Shown here in pieces: positions 39,417 through 50,272 of a DNA stretch of 64,000 nt; position 1 is the first letter of the stretch; every line of letters begins with the position of its first letter. Source of the DNA: Phaeoceros laevis (lineage: Eukaryota; Anthocerotophyta; Anthocerotopsida; Notothyladales); assembly GCA_049999765.1 (NCBI GenBank), contig JBNGIQ010009312.1, positions 321,931 to 385,930 of the forward strand. The letters run 5' to 3'. The translations under genes were made by a program, and so were the position numbers. The notes below the pieces were generated by a model that searched no databases, had not been told where the DNA came from, and worked only from the letters and a program-made list of their open reading frames with translations.

Positions 39417-40064
39417 CTATGCAGCCTGTATCAGGGAACAGTATTCAGGAATGGCAAAAAACTCAGCATTAGGAGAGCCAAGGACAAGGGTGTCGGGTCT
39501 GGAAACGTAATCCTTTTCATGCACACTGAAGGCGAAGAGGCAGGGGACTCCATCCTCTACACGCTCCCAGTAGAGATGAGCAGTCGGAGGATACGCAAAC
39601 CCACGGCAGAGTCCAGCTCCTTCAAACACCTGAAGCCCAACGTAGTCCCCCTGCACAACCCATTCCGGAGGCACAGATCCTACTCCAGGAGCTTCCAGCC
39701 AGCACTTGTTCTCCGAGGGAATGATCACGAAGATGCCAATGGGATTGAAAAGAGCAGAACATTCCTGCTCGGTCCCGTACTCCAAGCAGGCATAAGAGCC
39801 TGCAGAGTGCAACACCCTTTGCTGCTTGGTGGCCCAATCGTAAGCCAGAAATCCCTCCTGCGTTCCTCTGTCGGATGTGAAAGAGATGGTAAACTCCCAC
39901 GGCCAAGGAGTGGCCTTCGGAACATCCTCTCCTCCCTCTGTCTGAGAGCGCAGAAGCAAATGCGACTGCTCAGGACTCCCGGCAGCAATAGAAGAGATCC
40001 TGGAAATGCTGACCAGCATTGCGACAACGGCCAGGGACCAGCTGGTGCCAAAGGTAGCGGCCAT
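39417..40064 (-). CDS. Secreted protein, possibly ependymin-like
   Basis: Single exon, 215 residues, ATG at 40064. Residues 1-28 form a signal peptide (SLAVVAMLVSISRISSIAAG). The mature part has paired cysteines and the order of elements seen in ependymin-related proteins: WEFTISFTSD, a YDW strand followed by a basic turn, a central KCWLEAPG, then YVGLQVF, a cysteine, and a late DGVPC segment. Ependymin-related proteins are secreted or lysosomal lipid-binding beta sandwiches best known from animals. The match is by pattern only. If wrong, it is a secreted Cys-containing protein of unknown role. Confidence 0.5.
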   Translation of the reverse strand: MAATFGTSWSLAVVAMLVSISRISSIAAGSPEQSHLLLRSQTEGGEDVPKATPWPWEFTISFTSDRGTQEGFLAYDWATKQQRVLHSAGSYACLEYGTEQECSALFNPIGIFVIIPSENKCWLEAPGVGSVPPEWVVQGDYVGLQVFEGAGLCRGFAYPPTAHLYWERVEDGVPCLFAFSVHEKDYVSRPDTLVLGSPNAEFFAIPEYCSLIQAA

Positions 40065-40257
40065 TCTTCAACCAGCGTCTGCCTGGACCCTCATTTCCGA
40101 GCTATCTATTGGAGCTCTTGCTGTGCCCCGCAGACTGTCAAAAAGTTCGCACTTTCTCTTCTTACTCCCTGTGGTGTTTGCTTCGTCCATATGGCACGAG
40201 GTGTGAACCATACTGTCCATACAATGCGCCCCCATTTGAGTGAGAAGATCCATCGGA

Positions 40258-40364
40258 TGAATGTCGGTCCTCTCGGCTGCTTCAAGGTTGGAACGAAGCT
40301 TCCTCAAGGCTGATTCCTGTTCTAGCAACACCATTCGGAAACACCCTAGTCTAGTTTTGAACAC
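40258..40364 (-). pseudogene. Fragment related to the coiled-coil gene at 42053
   Basis: Reads VLLEQESALRKLRSNLEAAE, closely like VVEQESALKKLQSEYDAA near the C terminus of the gene at 42053-43727. The rest of that gene is not recognisable here. Confidence 0.5.
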
Positions 40365-40468
40365 TGCATCTGCAATCCTGTGCAGCTTGCGTTTCCAACT
40401 AGATGGAAAAGTTGGGAGTCATTTACCACCACCAGCTTTCTGGCTTCAGATCTTGTAGTCTGTACTGC

Positions 40469-41160
40469 CTAACGCACCAGGGCCTCCAGATGCTCAATCT
40501 TTCCTTGGACTTCTTGGATGCCCAGTCTCGGGAGAATATTACGTTGCCGCTGAGCTGAAGACAAAGGTAAGGTCACCTTCTCCCTTCTGATGTCTGCTTG
40601 AGCCCGTTCCTGTAAACACTGTTGTGAGGGGAAGATTTGAGAGTTAACTGTCGAATTCCTGCAAACTTACCTTCGTCTGTGAGTCCACTACAAATCATCT
40701 CTCAAGCTTCTGCGCATCTGTCGCACTTTAAGGACTGACACGTCCTTTGTCTTTTCAGCGACTTCATCTCATTCAACTCTATGCCTTCATTTGACAGCCC
40801 CATTTTCAGCCAGAAGGTGATGTCCCGCGTGCTATCACCCGAGCAACCTCATTGTTACCTGATTCTCCTTTCAAGCTGACCAGTCGTTATGTCTTTGCTT
40901 TCTTCTTTGGACGATTCTGTGATCATAAGATCGTATATACAAGTCAATCACCTTGTCATGCTGTCTATTCAGATTCTTTATGGATGACAGGGACTTCAAA
41001 GCTACCCAGCCTCTATCGGATTGCTGCTCCACAGAACCATGTGATCCTTCCGCACTGCTGAAGTCCTGTGGAATGTACATGTTTTTGAGTTGCGGAGGCC
41101 CCTGCTCCATGGAAGCTTGTCTGCTGAAAACCGTATAGCTCAAACTGAATACCAACGTAC
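40469..41160 (-). CDS. Unrecognised gene fragments with coiled-coil end
   Basis: Reverse-strand stretches look coding: about 40866-41118 contains MYIPQDFSSAEGSHGSVEQQ and KVIDLYIRSYDHRI; about 40469-40612, after a likely acceptor, reads QERAQADIRREKV then IQEVQGKIEHLEALV and a TAG stop. I cannot join them into one frame with confidence. The gene, if real, may extend upstream to frames at 41449-41990. No family recognised. Treat the boundaries as approximate. Confidence 0.3.
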
Positions 41161-42052
41161 TTCGGATGGCACAAAGGAATGACTGTCTAACATGATTGTG
41201 TCGTCTTCATGCTCGTATGCAGCCCTGCTGTATTGTATTTGGCTACGTGACTGTGGCACCACCAAGCATTGAAGTACGCTGCTGTCATTGTCCTTACACT
41301 TTATTTTCGTGGTCTGGAACATGGACCGAACAGGCTGAGAAGGATGAGCAGCCAAGGTCTTCACCAACTGGTGCTTTTGAGTGAGGAGATGCAAAATTCC
41401 AAAGTGGAAGTACCAGTGAAGGCTTTGAGGTAGACCTAAGACGTTGTTCTAAAGGGACCTCATTTCCGAATTGGAACCTCTTCGTCTTTTTTCCTCGTCT
41501 TCCGTGGGAAATGTTTGCTTCTGCTTGTTGTCTTCTTGAAGAGCTGCACTCTTTTTCAGATGTTTTGATGGCCAGACCATGAAGGCTCGCTGATTCTGGC
41601 TCATATTTGTTCTTGGCTTGGAACCTCCAGCAAGGAAAACTAAGAGATTTCGTCTTGAGGTTTCAGCAAAGGGTGGCAACAAGACGTGCAAAATGATTCC
41701 GTCTCGGTAAGTAGCGACTAGCATGCAGCACGCAAAAATGGGGCATAAAATCCATCAGTTATTTTCACATTCGTTCACTGCATTTGCTGGCCCATTCAGG
41801 ACAATACCATTTTTGGTTGAAGTGCAGCGTTTCAGATGAGTAATAATCATGCGAATCCGCTCTAACAAAACCTGCAGGTTTGGGATGCTGCGTACTGGCC
41901 TGGCACGAAAACGAAATAACGAACATAAATGCAAAAAACCATGGGCGGATGATTTATACACAACACGATCAACTAGCAACCCGTACAACATGTCGCTGAG
42001 TGTTTTTTGCAGATCCAGTCCACAATCAGAAGCACATGACTAGCACTGTAGG
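41161..42052. other. Spacer with unassigned reverse-strand frames
   Basis: Frames at 41449-41724 and 41755-41991 on the reverse strand contain protein-like stretches (for example LLVFLAGGSKPRTN and IPNLQVLLERIRMIITHL), possibly exons of the preceding uncertain gene. Confidence 0.3.
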
Positions 42053-43727
42053 TCACAATCTTAGTCTGCGACTCTTGGGGCCTCTGCCTAGATCTTCGTC
42101 CGATTCTGCTGCAGACTCCGGGGTATTGCTGTCGTCTAGCTGGAGAAGCTTCTTAAAAAGAGTCTTCCGCTCGGCTGTGGCTGCATCATATTCTGACTGC
42201 AGTTTCTTCAAAGCGCTTTCTTGTTCCACCACCTCGTGCTTAGAATATGCCAAGTACTTGTAGTGATGTTGCAGATCGATACACCATTTTTTCCATGCAG
42301 TGTAGTCTCGTTCAGGATCAGTTGGTTTCCGAGTAATGACCTCCTGCAGTTTTTTTTGGCCTTCGTCAACGCAGCCCTTCTCCATCTCGGCTCTTCCTAC
42401 AACGAAGTAAATATTCGACTCTAAAAGCTTGCACTTGTGCTCAACCAAAGCCAAAGCCAGGTTGAGGTCTTCTTTCTCCTGTCCCACTCTAGACTTCTCC
42501 GAGATGTATTGCAGAATGTGGCTGTCAAACTCCCTCAGAGTCTCTTGCATCACGTTGGTCTGCATAAGCCTTCTCTTCAGGTCGGCCCTCAGGGCCTGCA
42601 GGTCTGCATCCAGAGCACTTGGCATGCTAGATTGTATTTCAGGGCCTGTCGGTGGATAGGCCAATTGGTAGTGATGGTTGCTACAACCAGGTCGCACTGG
42701 GAAAACCTCACTCTCATCTCTGTCATGCAGTTCGAGAAGTCGCCTTGAAGGTGGCTGGTACTTCACGTCCCCTTCGTCCTCCAAGCCGTAAGTCCCATCG
42801 TCGTCGTCTTGATCACTATCTTCCAGCTGCTTGGAGTACTTCCTCCTTTGTGCCTTCTTTGCATTTCTCTCCGAAATACGTATATGTTCTGACAGAGCAT
42901 ACTGGGCCCAGTTAAACCGCTTGCCTTTGAGCTCCTGGGCGATGAATGCCCTTCCAAATTTCATGCTCACCCTGCCATCTATAGCACTCAACTCTCTCTC
43001 AAAGACCTTTTCGTACAGTTCTCTCATGTTTCTCTTCATGTTATCCGCCATGTCCAGATCAGGATGCAAGGCCCCTTGTACCTTGGTGAAGTACTTCCAC
43101 AGCACCTTGTCTGGAGTAAGAATACACAACAACATCTTCTTGTTCATTAGGATCCCTTCAGTCGGGAGTCCCTTCCTTTCCCAGTACCGAATGTTCCGTT
43201 TGTCCACCTTCTGCCCCGAGTTCATGTCCCGTTTACGTCGATCTGTAGCTTCCACCTCCCTCTTTATGCCTCTCATGGGGGACGTCTCTATCCTCTGGTC
43301 AGTCGTGTAAAAATCGCTGTCCAGCTGCTGGCCATGGCCTGCTTGGTTGTTGTCACATCCTGATGGCTTCCACGTAGTGCTGTGAAGCTGCCCGTAAGGA
43401 TTTGGAAACTCGCATTGGTATCCTCGTGGTCCCTGCAGATGTAATCCTGTTAGCACCTGCATCAAAACAGTCTCCAAATCACAGCCCTGATCCGGTTGTT
43501 GCGAACTTCAAGCGAAGGCTCATCTTTACCTCTGCAACAAGAGTCGTAGAATCCTTGTGACGTTGGCAGTTGACACCTGAGCATTTCTGGGCTGCTTCTT
43601 CGGCAACCCCACCGCCCAAGTCTGTGCATTTCAGTGCGTCGGGGTTGAGCTCACTCTTGCCCATACTTGGTTGCTGCAACCGAGCAGCAAGATGTGGCTC
43701 CGCATACTGCTGGATAGCAGCGTCCAT
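42053..43727 (-). CDS. Uncharacterised coiled-coil protein
   Basis: Two exons, 43530-43727 and 42053-43432, phase 0, 525 residues, ATG at 43727. The N-terminal 110 residues contain several Cys and His (KCSGVNCQRHKD, then YQCEFPNPYGQ) that might bind zinc. The middle is strongly basic and then acidic (DSDQDDDDGTYGLEDEGD); the C-terminal 190 residues are heptad-rich coiled coil (EQESALKKLQSEYDAATAE) ending in a basic RRLRL. The composition suggests a nuclear or chromatin-associated protein, but that is inference. I recognise no named domain. A fragment of a related sequence lies at 40258-40364. Confidence 0.6.
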
Positions 43728-45542
43728 TTCAACTTCCTTGAATTGCGAGTTGTCTGGCCACTAGAGCACTCAGGCACAACGTTGCAGAAGTTCTACACGT
43801 TGTGGGAGGTTGGGTCTTTGCAAGATCTACTTTCATTCTGCATCCTTACATTCCTCGTGTGGCCTTGCTCCCATGGTCTTCGTTGTGTTTCCATCCTTGG
43901 AAAGTGTTACACATGTACAGCTGGACTTGGTGTGCTTAACTAATCGTTCATTCTGGACCTTCAGTTTACTGTACTCCAGAGATTAGGACAATTGCAAGAT
44001 GGCACTTGCCGTATCGTCGTGTAACTCAAACTGGGTGACGTTTACGCTGGCACTTGCCTGGTTGGCTTGTGTAGGATAATTGCCTGGTTGACATGTGTAG
44101 GACAGTGTTTACCTACAGACTGGCATGTAGGACAATTGCCTGGTCGGCATGTGTAGGGCAGTGTTTACTTACATATATGTTGATATGGAGCCACTTGATG
44201 CCATGCACATGCTAATACTAATAATATCACCTAAGATGATGAATCATTGAGGAGCTGAGTGTATTATCAATGCTATGCAATATGGCTTGATACTGGTGTC
44301 AAGATCTTCAACAGCTTCTCCTACCTAGGAGTCCACTTGAGAGTAGCTTTGGGCTTCCCCTCAAGTCTTTGCTTTGTGGTTTGGTAGTTATGGTTAAAAC
44401 TGTAAGCATGTATTGTCCACATGTTAGATGTGTTGTGTCATTTGCCTAACCCTCTACGTGCTACTAGGTGCACCTTCGTGGTCATCCTTTATTAGATGTT
44501 AAGCCTGGCCCAGATCAGCCCAGGTAGAATAACAAGCATACCTTGATTAGGACTTGGGAAGCTTGTGTGGCTACTACAAAGCAGACAAACGATGTCGTTT
44601 ATCCTTCCAAATAGCCTGGCACACGAACTTTTAAGCACAACTTTGAAGCACAACTTTGAAGGCTAGAGAGGTAGGACTTGAGAAACTTGCAAGGGTACCA
44701 CAAAACAACCACCGGGTCATGGAATTTATCATAAGCTCGCCAAAAGCTCTGATTATTTAGCTACCAGTTGTGATGTTATCATCCAAGTAAATGTTACTAT
44801 ACATCACTTTCACTTTCTAAGGTCATTTCAACATTTTGGATTCAACCAGTGACAAGAGTAACAAAAATGGACACTCAGAAACGGAGATGTGAAGTTTTTG
44901 AATATGCGGAGGGCTTGTTCCAGATCAGTCCTAATACAAAGTTCCAACCAGCCACAAAAGCAGCAGCTGTTGCGAGGAACTCTTCCAGCATGCAGTTAAT
45001 CAGCTTCCTTCGTCTGTGTAATAAGCAAAATATTCCCCACCAGAGCTGGACATTGGCAACATAGCATTGGGCAGAGGTGCTCAAGTTGCTTCCAGAAGGA
45101 CCTTACAATTGCAGGAGCTGTAAGAGAAACCAAACCCGGAAATGCATTGATGAAATTAGCGGCGAGTGCCTGGATTTTAAACAAATCGGGTGCTTGCGAC
45201 CAGCTCCTACAGCATAAGATGCAACTTCTGGAAACAAGTCTTAGCAGGGGACCTGGGGCACCACTAAGCTTCTGTTCGTCTCCTAGACCTTAATCCTGAA
45301 CTTCGCTCTCCCATGCATTCCTACTAGGAAACACTGTGTTACTTAACTTGAGACGGATGATGTGCAAACCATTTCTCGAGAACAGGCTTCTCTCTTTGGA
45401 GTGTGGAACCAGTAAGTGCTCTGCTCAATACTAATACTAAAGCTTTATTTGAACTATGGTATCCATGAGCTGTCGAGCTGATTTTAATCTTATGACCAAA
45501 GACTCCATTCACCGATTTGCTCTACAAGCGCTAGTCAAAGTC
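43728..45542. other. Spacer, no gene recognised
   Basis: AT-richer than its surroundings. The last 300 bases are the 3' flank of receptor kinase 2, shared with the remnant at 4860-5170. Confidence 0.45.
44051..44173 (+). repeat. 40-bp imperfect tandem repeat
   Basis: Two 40-bp units beginning AATTGCCTGGT (44078-44117 and 44134-44173) are 16 bases apart and differ at few positions. A partial unit (CACTTGCCTGGTTGGC) precedes them. Confidence 0.75.
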
Positions 45543-48500
45543 TCAGTAACTGGCCATATCTGCCATGTGGATGTGACTGGCAACACCGCTGCTTTCAGGA
45601 AACGAACTGCTCGACAGGAGAGAAATGGAATCATCCTCAAGAATCACTTGCAGGCCTGGTGTTACCTGTAACTCCAGATGCTGGTCACCATCATGGGACT
45701 CCTGGGTGGGGTCGAAGACAAGCCAGAGGGCCTGCAGCTCCTTGCTCACTTCCTTCATAGTGGGCCTGTCCTTGGGTCTGGACTTCAGACACCTGACAGC
45801 CAGTGTTGCCACCGCCACAATGGACTCCTTCCCAATGGCTGAGTCAAAAGACATGAAAGCCTCTGAGATGGCAGGGTCGATGATCTCTTGCACCTCCCCC
45901 CTTTTAATTAAGGGCACAGCAAAGCTGGTGAGCCCAGTGAGGCCCACATCCTCACCACCTCTGCGGAAGTCCACAGGGGCCTGGCCTGAAATGAGCTCCA
46001 ACAACACCATCCCAAAGCTGTACACATCGCTCTTAGCACTCAACTGGAAGCTCCTGTAGTACTCCGGGTCGATGTAGCCCATAGTTCCCTGCGCGGCTAC
46101 TGTTGAAACATGAGTAGAGTCCAGAGGTGCCAGCTTGGAGATCCCGAAATCAGCCACTTTGGCATTCATCTGCTCATCCAGAAGAATGTTGGCGGATTTC
46201 ACGTCTCTGTGGAAGACGGGAGGATTGGCAGCGGAATGCAGGTAGGCAAGGGCGTCTGCTGTGTCCATGGCGATTCGAAGGCGCTGCTTCCAAGTCAACC
46301 TCGGCGGAGTATTCTCCCCTTGAGCTCGTAGGTGCTCCTGAAGGGTGCCGTTGGGGATATACTCGAAGACGAGGAGGGCGGTTTTGTTCTCGAGGCAGCA
46401 TCCCAGCAGGCGCACAAGGTTGCGGTGATTCACCAGCGATAGGATCCTGACCTCGTTCAGAAACTGCTCCTTGTCCTGCTGAGAGTTCTGGCGTTTGCTC
46501 TTCTTCATGGCAACTATCGTCCCATCCTTGAGCCTTCCCTCGTACACAGTTCCAAACCCTCCCACTCCAATCTGAGATCCTTCTGCGAAATTGAGCGTAG
46601 CCTTGCGGAGGTCAGTCAAGGGCATGAGATTGGCGCTGTCCTTTCCCTGCAATGCACCGATAAGGTCCGCATCCTGCCTATGCCGCTTGGAATAAACTCT
46701 CAAGCGCCAAGCCAGAAACAAGCAGCCCGTCGTTGAAAGCAGGACGCACGCTACAAGTGCTGCTACCAGCTTGAACACCAATGTGCTCCTACACTCTGGC
46801 AGAGGCGGCCCACAGAGTCTACGATTGCCAGCAAAGAAGGTTGCTTTGAACAGACCTAGTGGTAGAGGTGGTAACCTTCCGGAGAGGTCGTTGTTCGACA
46901 AATTTAAAAATGTTAATTGCGGCATCCGAGCGAAGTTGCTGGGGACCTGCCCTGTCAGCCGATTGTCAGACAAATCTAGAATCTGCAGATCTGGGAAAAC
47001 GTAGACTGCCTCGGTCATGAGCTGCGACTGGGATAAATCGCCCGTCAAGTTGTTGTGGCTCAGATCCAAAACTTCCAATCCTTTTACCACCACATGGTCG
47101 TCCGTGGATATCATGAATCTGGGAGCTTGGCAATGCCGCCGCTGCCGATGCTGCGGCGACGAAGCTTCTCCAAGTTCTCAAGAGCGCCCAACATAATGGA
47201 AAGCCCGTCCTTAACCAGGTGGACCGGATTCCCACTCAGGTCCAGACGTCGCATGTACTGCCAGTTTGCGCAAATGGCTGGCCCGATCTCTCCGGTCAGC
47301 CCATTGCCTTGGAGTTGAAGTACTGTCAAATCTGACGATGCTGATGACCTGGAGGAGCAGACAGAGGTGGTCATGTCACCTGACAGAAGGTTGTTCTGAA
47401 GGTATAACTCTGATAGGGAGACTGATCCAAGAATTGACAGGATGGGACCTTCCAGCTTATTGTGGCTGAAGTCAACGACGAGGCTGCTGTTAGAGATGTT
47501 CAATGCGTCAGGGATCCTACCAGAGAGGCCATTACCTGACAAATTAAGGGCACCACGTGAAGGATCATATATACTGGCGGCGCCTCGTAGCTGCTGCAGC
47601 AATTGGCGAGGTATGCTGCCGTTGAGCCGATTTTCAGACAAATCAACCATATCGAGAGTCTTGTTGCCCCAAGGCCCCTCGGGAATGTTCCCGCTAAGAC
47701 GATTGGAAGACAAGTCCAAGTATGTCAGCTTTGTCATCCGCGCAATCCCTGAAGGCAGCTGTCCTTCAAGTTGACACCCCTTCAGAGCTAGAAACCTCAG
47801 GCCCTGCAAATCCGCCAAATCAGGAGCTTCCACGGGCTCGGTGAAGCTGTTGGTACTCAGATCCAGGTACTCGAGATCTTTGAGAAGCTCCAGATTCGGC
47901 CAACGCCCACTTAATGTGTTCTTGCTCAAATCGAGGTGCATGAGCTTGGTGAGGCCACTCACACCTGTGGGGATTGGGCCGCTGAGATTGTTACCCCTCA
48001 AGCCGAGCCATGTGAGATTGGCGAGGCCACTCACACCTGTGGGGATTGGGCCGCTGAGAAGGTTGAAGCTCAAGTCGAGCCATGTGAGATTGGCGAGGGC
48101 CTCCAGACTTGTGGGGATTGCGCCGCTGAGGGAATTCTGCGAGAGATCCAAGGTGGTCAGACTGCGGAGCTGGCTGATGCTGCCTGGAATGCTCCCATTG
48201 AGGTAACGATTCCTGCCAAGATTCAGAGTAGTCAACAGCGTAGCATTCCCGATCTCCGGCGGGATGGGACCAGAAATCCAATTCGCTTTCAGATCCAGAT
48301 ATGTGAGGTTGGCCAGAGAACCAAGACTGCTCGACAGAGTCCCTCGGAGGTAGCCTGGATTAGGTGACAAATCTAGGCGCGAGACAGATCCGGAGGAAGC
48401 ATCCGGGCCGCAAGTCACCCCGACCCACTTACAAGGGGTCTCGTCGGTTTCGTTCCAGCTGGACAGGTATCGAGATTCATCCAGAACGTGCCGTTTGAGC

Positions 48501-48676
48501 TCAAGGAGAGCGAGGCCGTCGGGGGACAAAGCTGTGGCCTCCAGCACAAGTTGAAGAAGAACAAGGCACTGAGAAGAGGCGAGCAACCACGCCGACACAA
48601 AACTCGCGCAGATGGCGTTACCTGCAACTGGACGTGGTGCCGGCCGCACCAGTTTGCACTCGCCTGGCCGCTTCAT
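45543..48676 (-). CDS. LRR receptor-like kinase 2
   Basis: Exons 47216-48676 and 45543-47141, joined across a 74-nt phase-0 intron (47142-47215), give 1019 residues. From the ATG at 48676 the first exon has 487 codons, the same as in receptor kinase 1, which supports this start over ATGs 30 and 75 bases upstream. Order: hydrophobic signal region, cap motif WVGVTCG, about 18 LRRs, membrane helix (VFKLVAALVACVLLSTTG), kinase domain with IGVGGFGTVYEG, VAMKKSK lysine, HRDVKSANILL, DFGISKL and GTMGYIDPEYY. It is an RD kinase with all key residues. A C-terminal tail of about 35 residues is longer than in receptor kinase 1. The two are recent duplicates. Confidence 0.85.
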
Positions 48677-50272
48677 CTGTTCCGGACCTTCGGTTGAACT
48701 ACTCATGGAACAATCAAACTGCTGCGACTTTGAGAATTCTGAGTGCCACATGCATCTAAGGGTGCGTGCCAGCGCTCCTGAACCAAGGCCACATTTTATA
48801 CTACCACGTTGTCTTGCGGCAATGAGCTGGCGAAGCTAAGAAGCTGAAGTGATTTGAACTGAAGCATGATCATGGCTCTCCTTAACCAGTAATTGCACCT
48901 GCTTGTCCACATCCAGCACCGGCTGTGCCACCTACTGCTGACAAAAGGCCTTGCCAAAGAGGCATGAACTGACCCATGGGCGGACTTGGATACCTTTCAC
49001 CTTTCTTTTCGTGCCAGCGTTAACAGCCGAGCCAGAGGTGACACCTACTGTACCGAGCTGAGGCCACTTGCAAGCGTGAAGTTTACAAAAGTTCTCATCG
49101 GCCGCGAGTAATGCTCTTTGTGATAAGACCAAACCTTATAATCATGTGTTCCTAATTTTTAACTCCCTTCCAGGGAGCTTTGATGAGGCAGAGGCTTATG
49201 AACTGTGTGGCCATGCTCTCAGGCGCTTGTGAGACGTTGGGGAATTGTGACATAAGAGCCTTGTTTGCTTTGCAGTGTATCAGCCTATATGCCAGATTTT
49301 TAATGAGTCTGAACCCAGTCCTTGGTTCTGTCAGAATTCGGTCTTTCAGGTTGGTCAGAAGAAGTTACCAGGTGCCCTTGTGCAAGGCATCCTCCTGTTT
49401 ATCGAAAGGGCTGTGTCAACCTTCGTGTCATCAACATCATAATGTCCATTCAATCGTAGCAGAATTCTCAGGTGGATGACCCAAGTTGCCCGGTTTGCAT
49501 TCTCTAGAGGTAACCAAAATACTTTTGACTCTAGCTACGTTGCAAAAGGGGAGCAGGAGCTTCATCCTGAATTTGAGTTGGTGGGATAAAGCAGCTGCCG
49601 TGGATATGCCTTTGCCTACCTGGTGAAGCAGTTCATAGCATGACATGTTCACATCTTGGTAAAACCCTGCTATCTGATTACTACTGTACGGTTCATGAGA
49701 TGCTAATTAACAGATATCATTCATCATCCTTTTGGTCATGTGCCTACCTTTTCTCATTGCCAAGTCATAAGAAGCTGAATATGACTGGGGCAGGGCAGTG
49801 CTGCTGTATGTAGGGTGGGTGTGCCAAAGGGATACTTGCATGATGGTGGGTCGGTGGGTAGACTGATGCACGGAGGGGCAGTGGCAGTGGCAGTGGCAGT
49901 GGTATTGTTCTCATGAATGTCCATAGTCGCATTGGATCCCACATCGCATTTTCAGGCTTCTGCATGTTTTCTGCTTGCAAGTGTAAAAACTCAAAATCTG
50001 CATAAACATAAACCTCAATTACGATACACATAGATGAACTTCAAATTCTACCAAAATTGCTTCCTACGAGGACACGGAGACCGACCAAGCAAGCTTGACA
50101 GGGGGTCACAAACTCTCCGCAAACATGGGGTCTAACTTACAAACTATACATTACATGGAGCTACCCTTAGGGCATTACTTGTGCCACTTGCCAACATTGC
50201 TAATGTACAGAAATATATGCCGACCTCCAGAGTCGATGGAAAAAAATTAAGCTTGTTGGTTACCATACAAAT
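48677..50272. other. Spacer between receptor kinase 2 and CPL1
   Basis: No gene recognised. A (GGCAGT)n microsatellite of about four units lies at 49877-49901. The last part is probably the CPL1 3' UTR. Confidence 0.5.
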
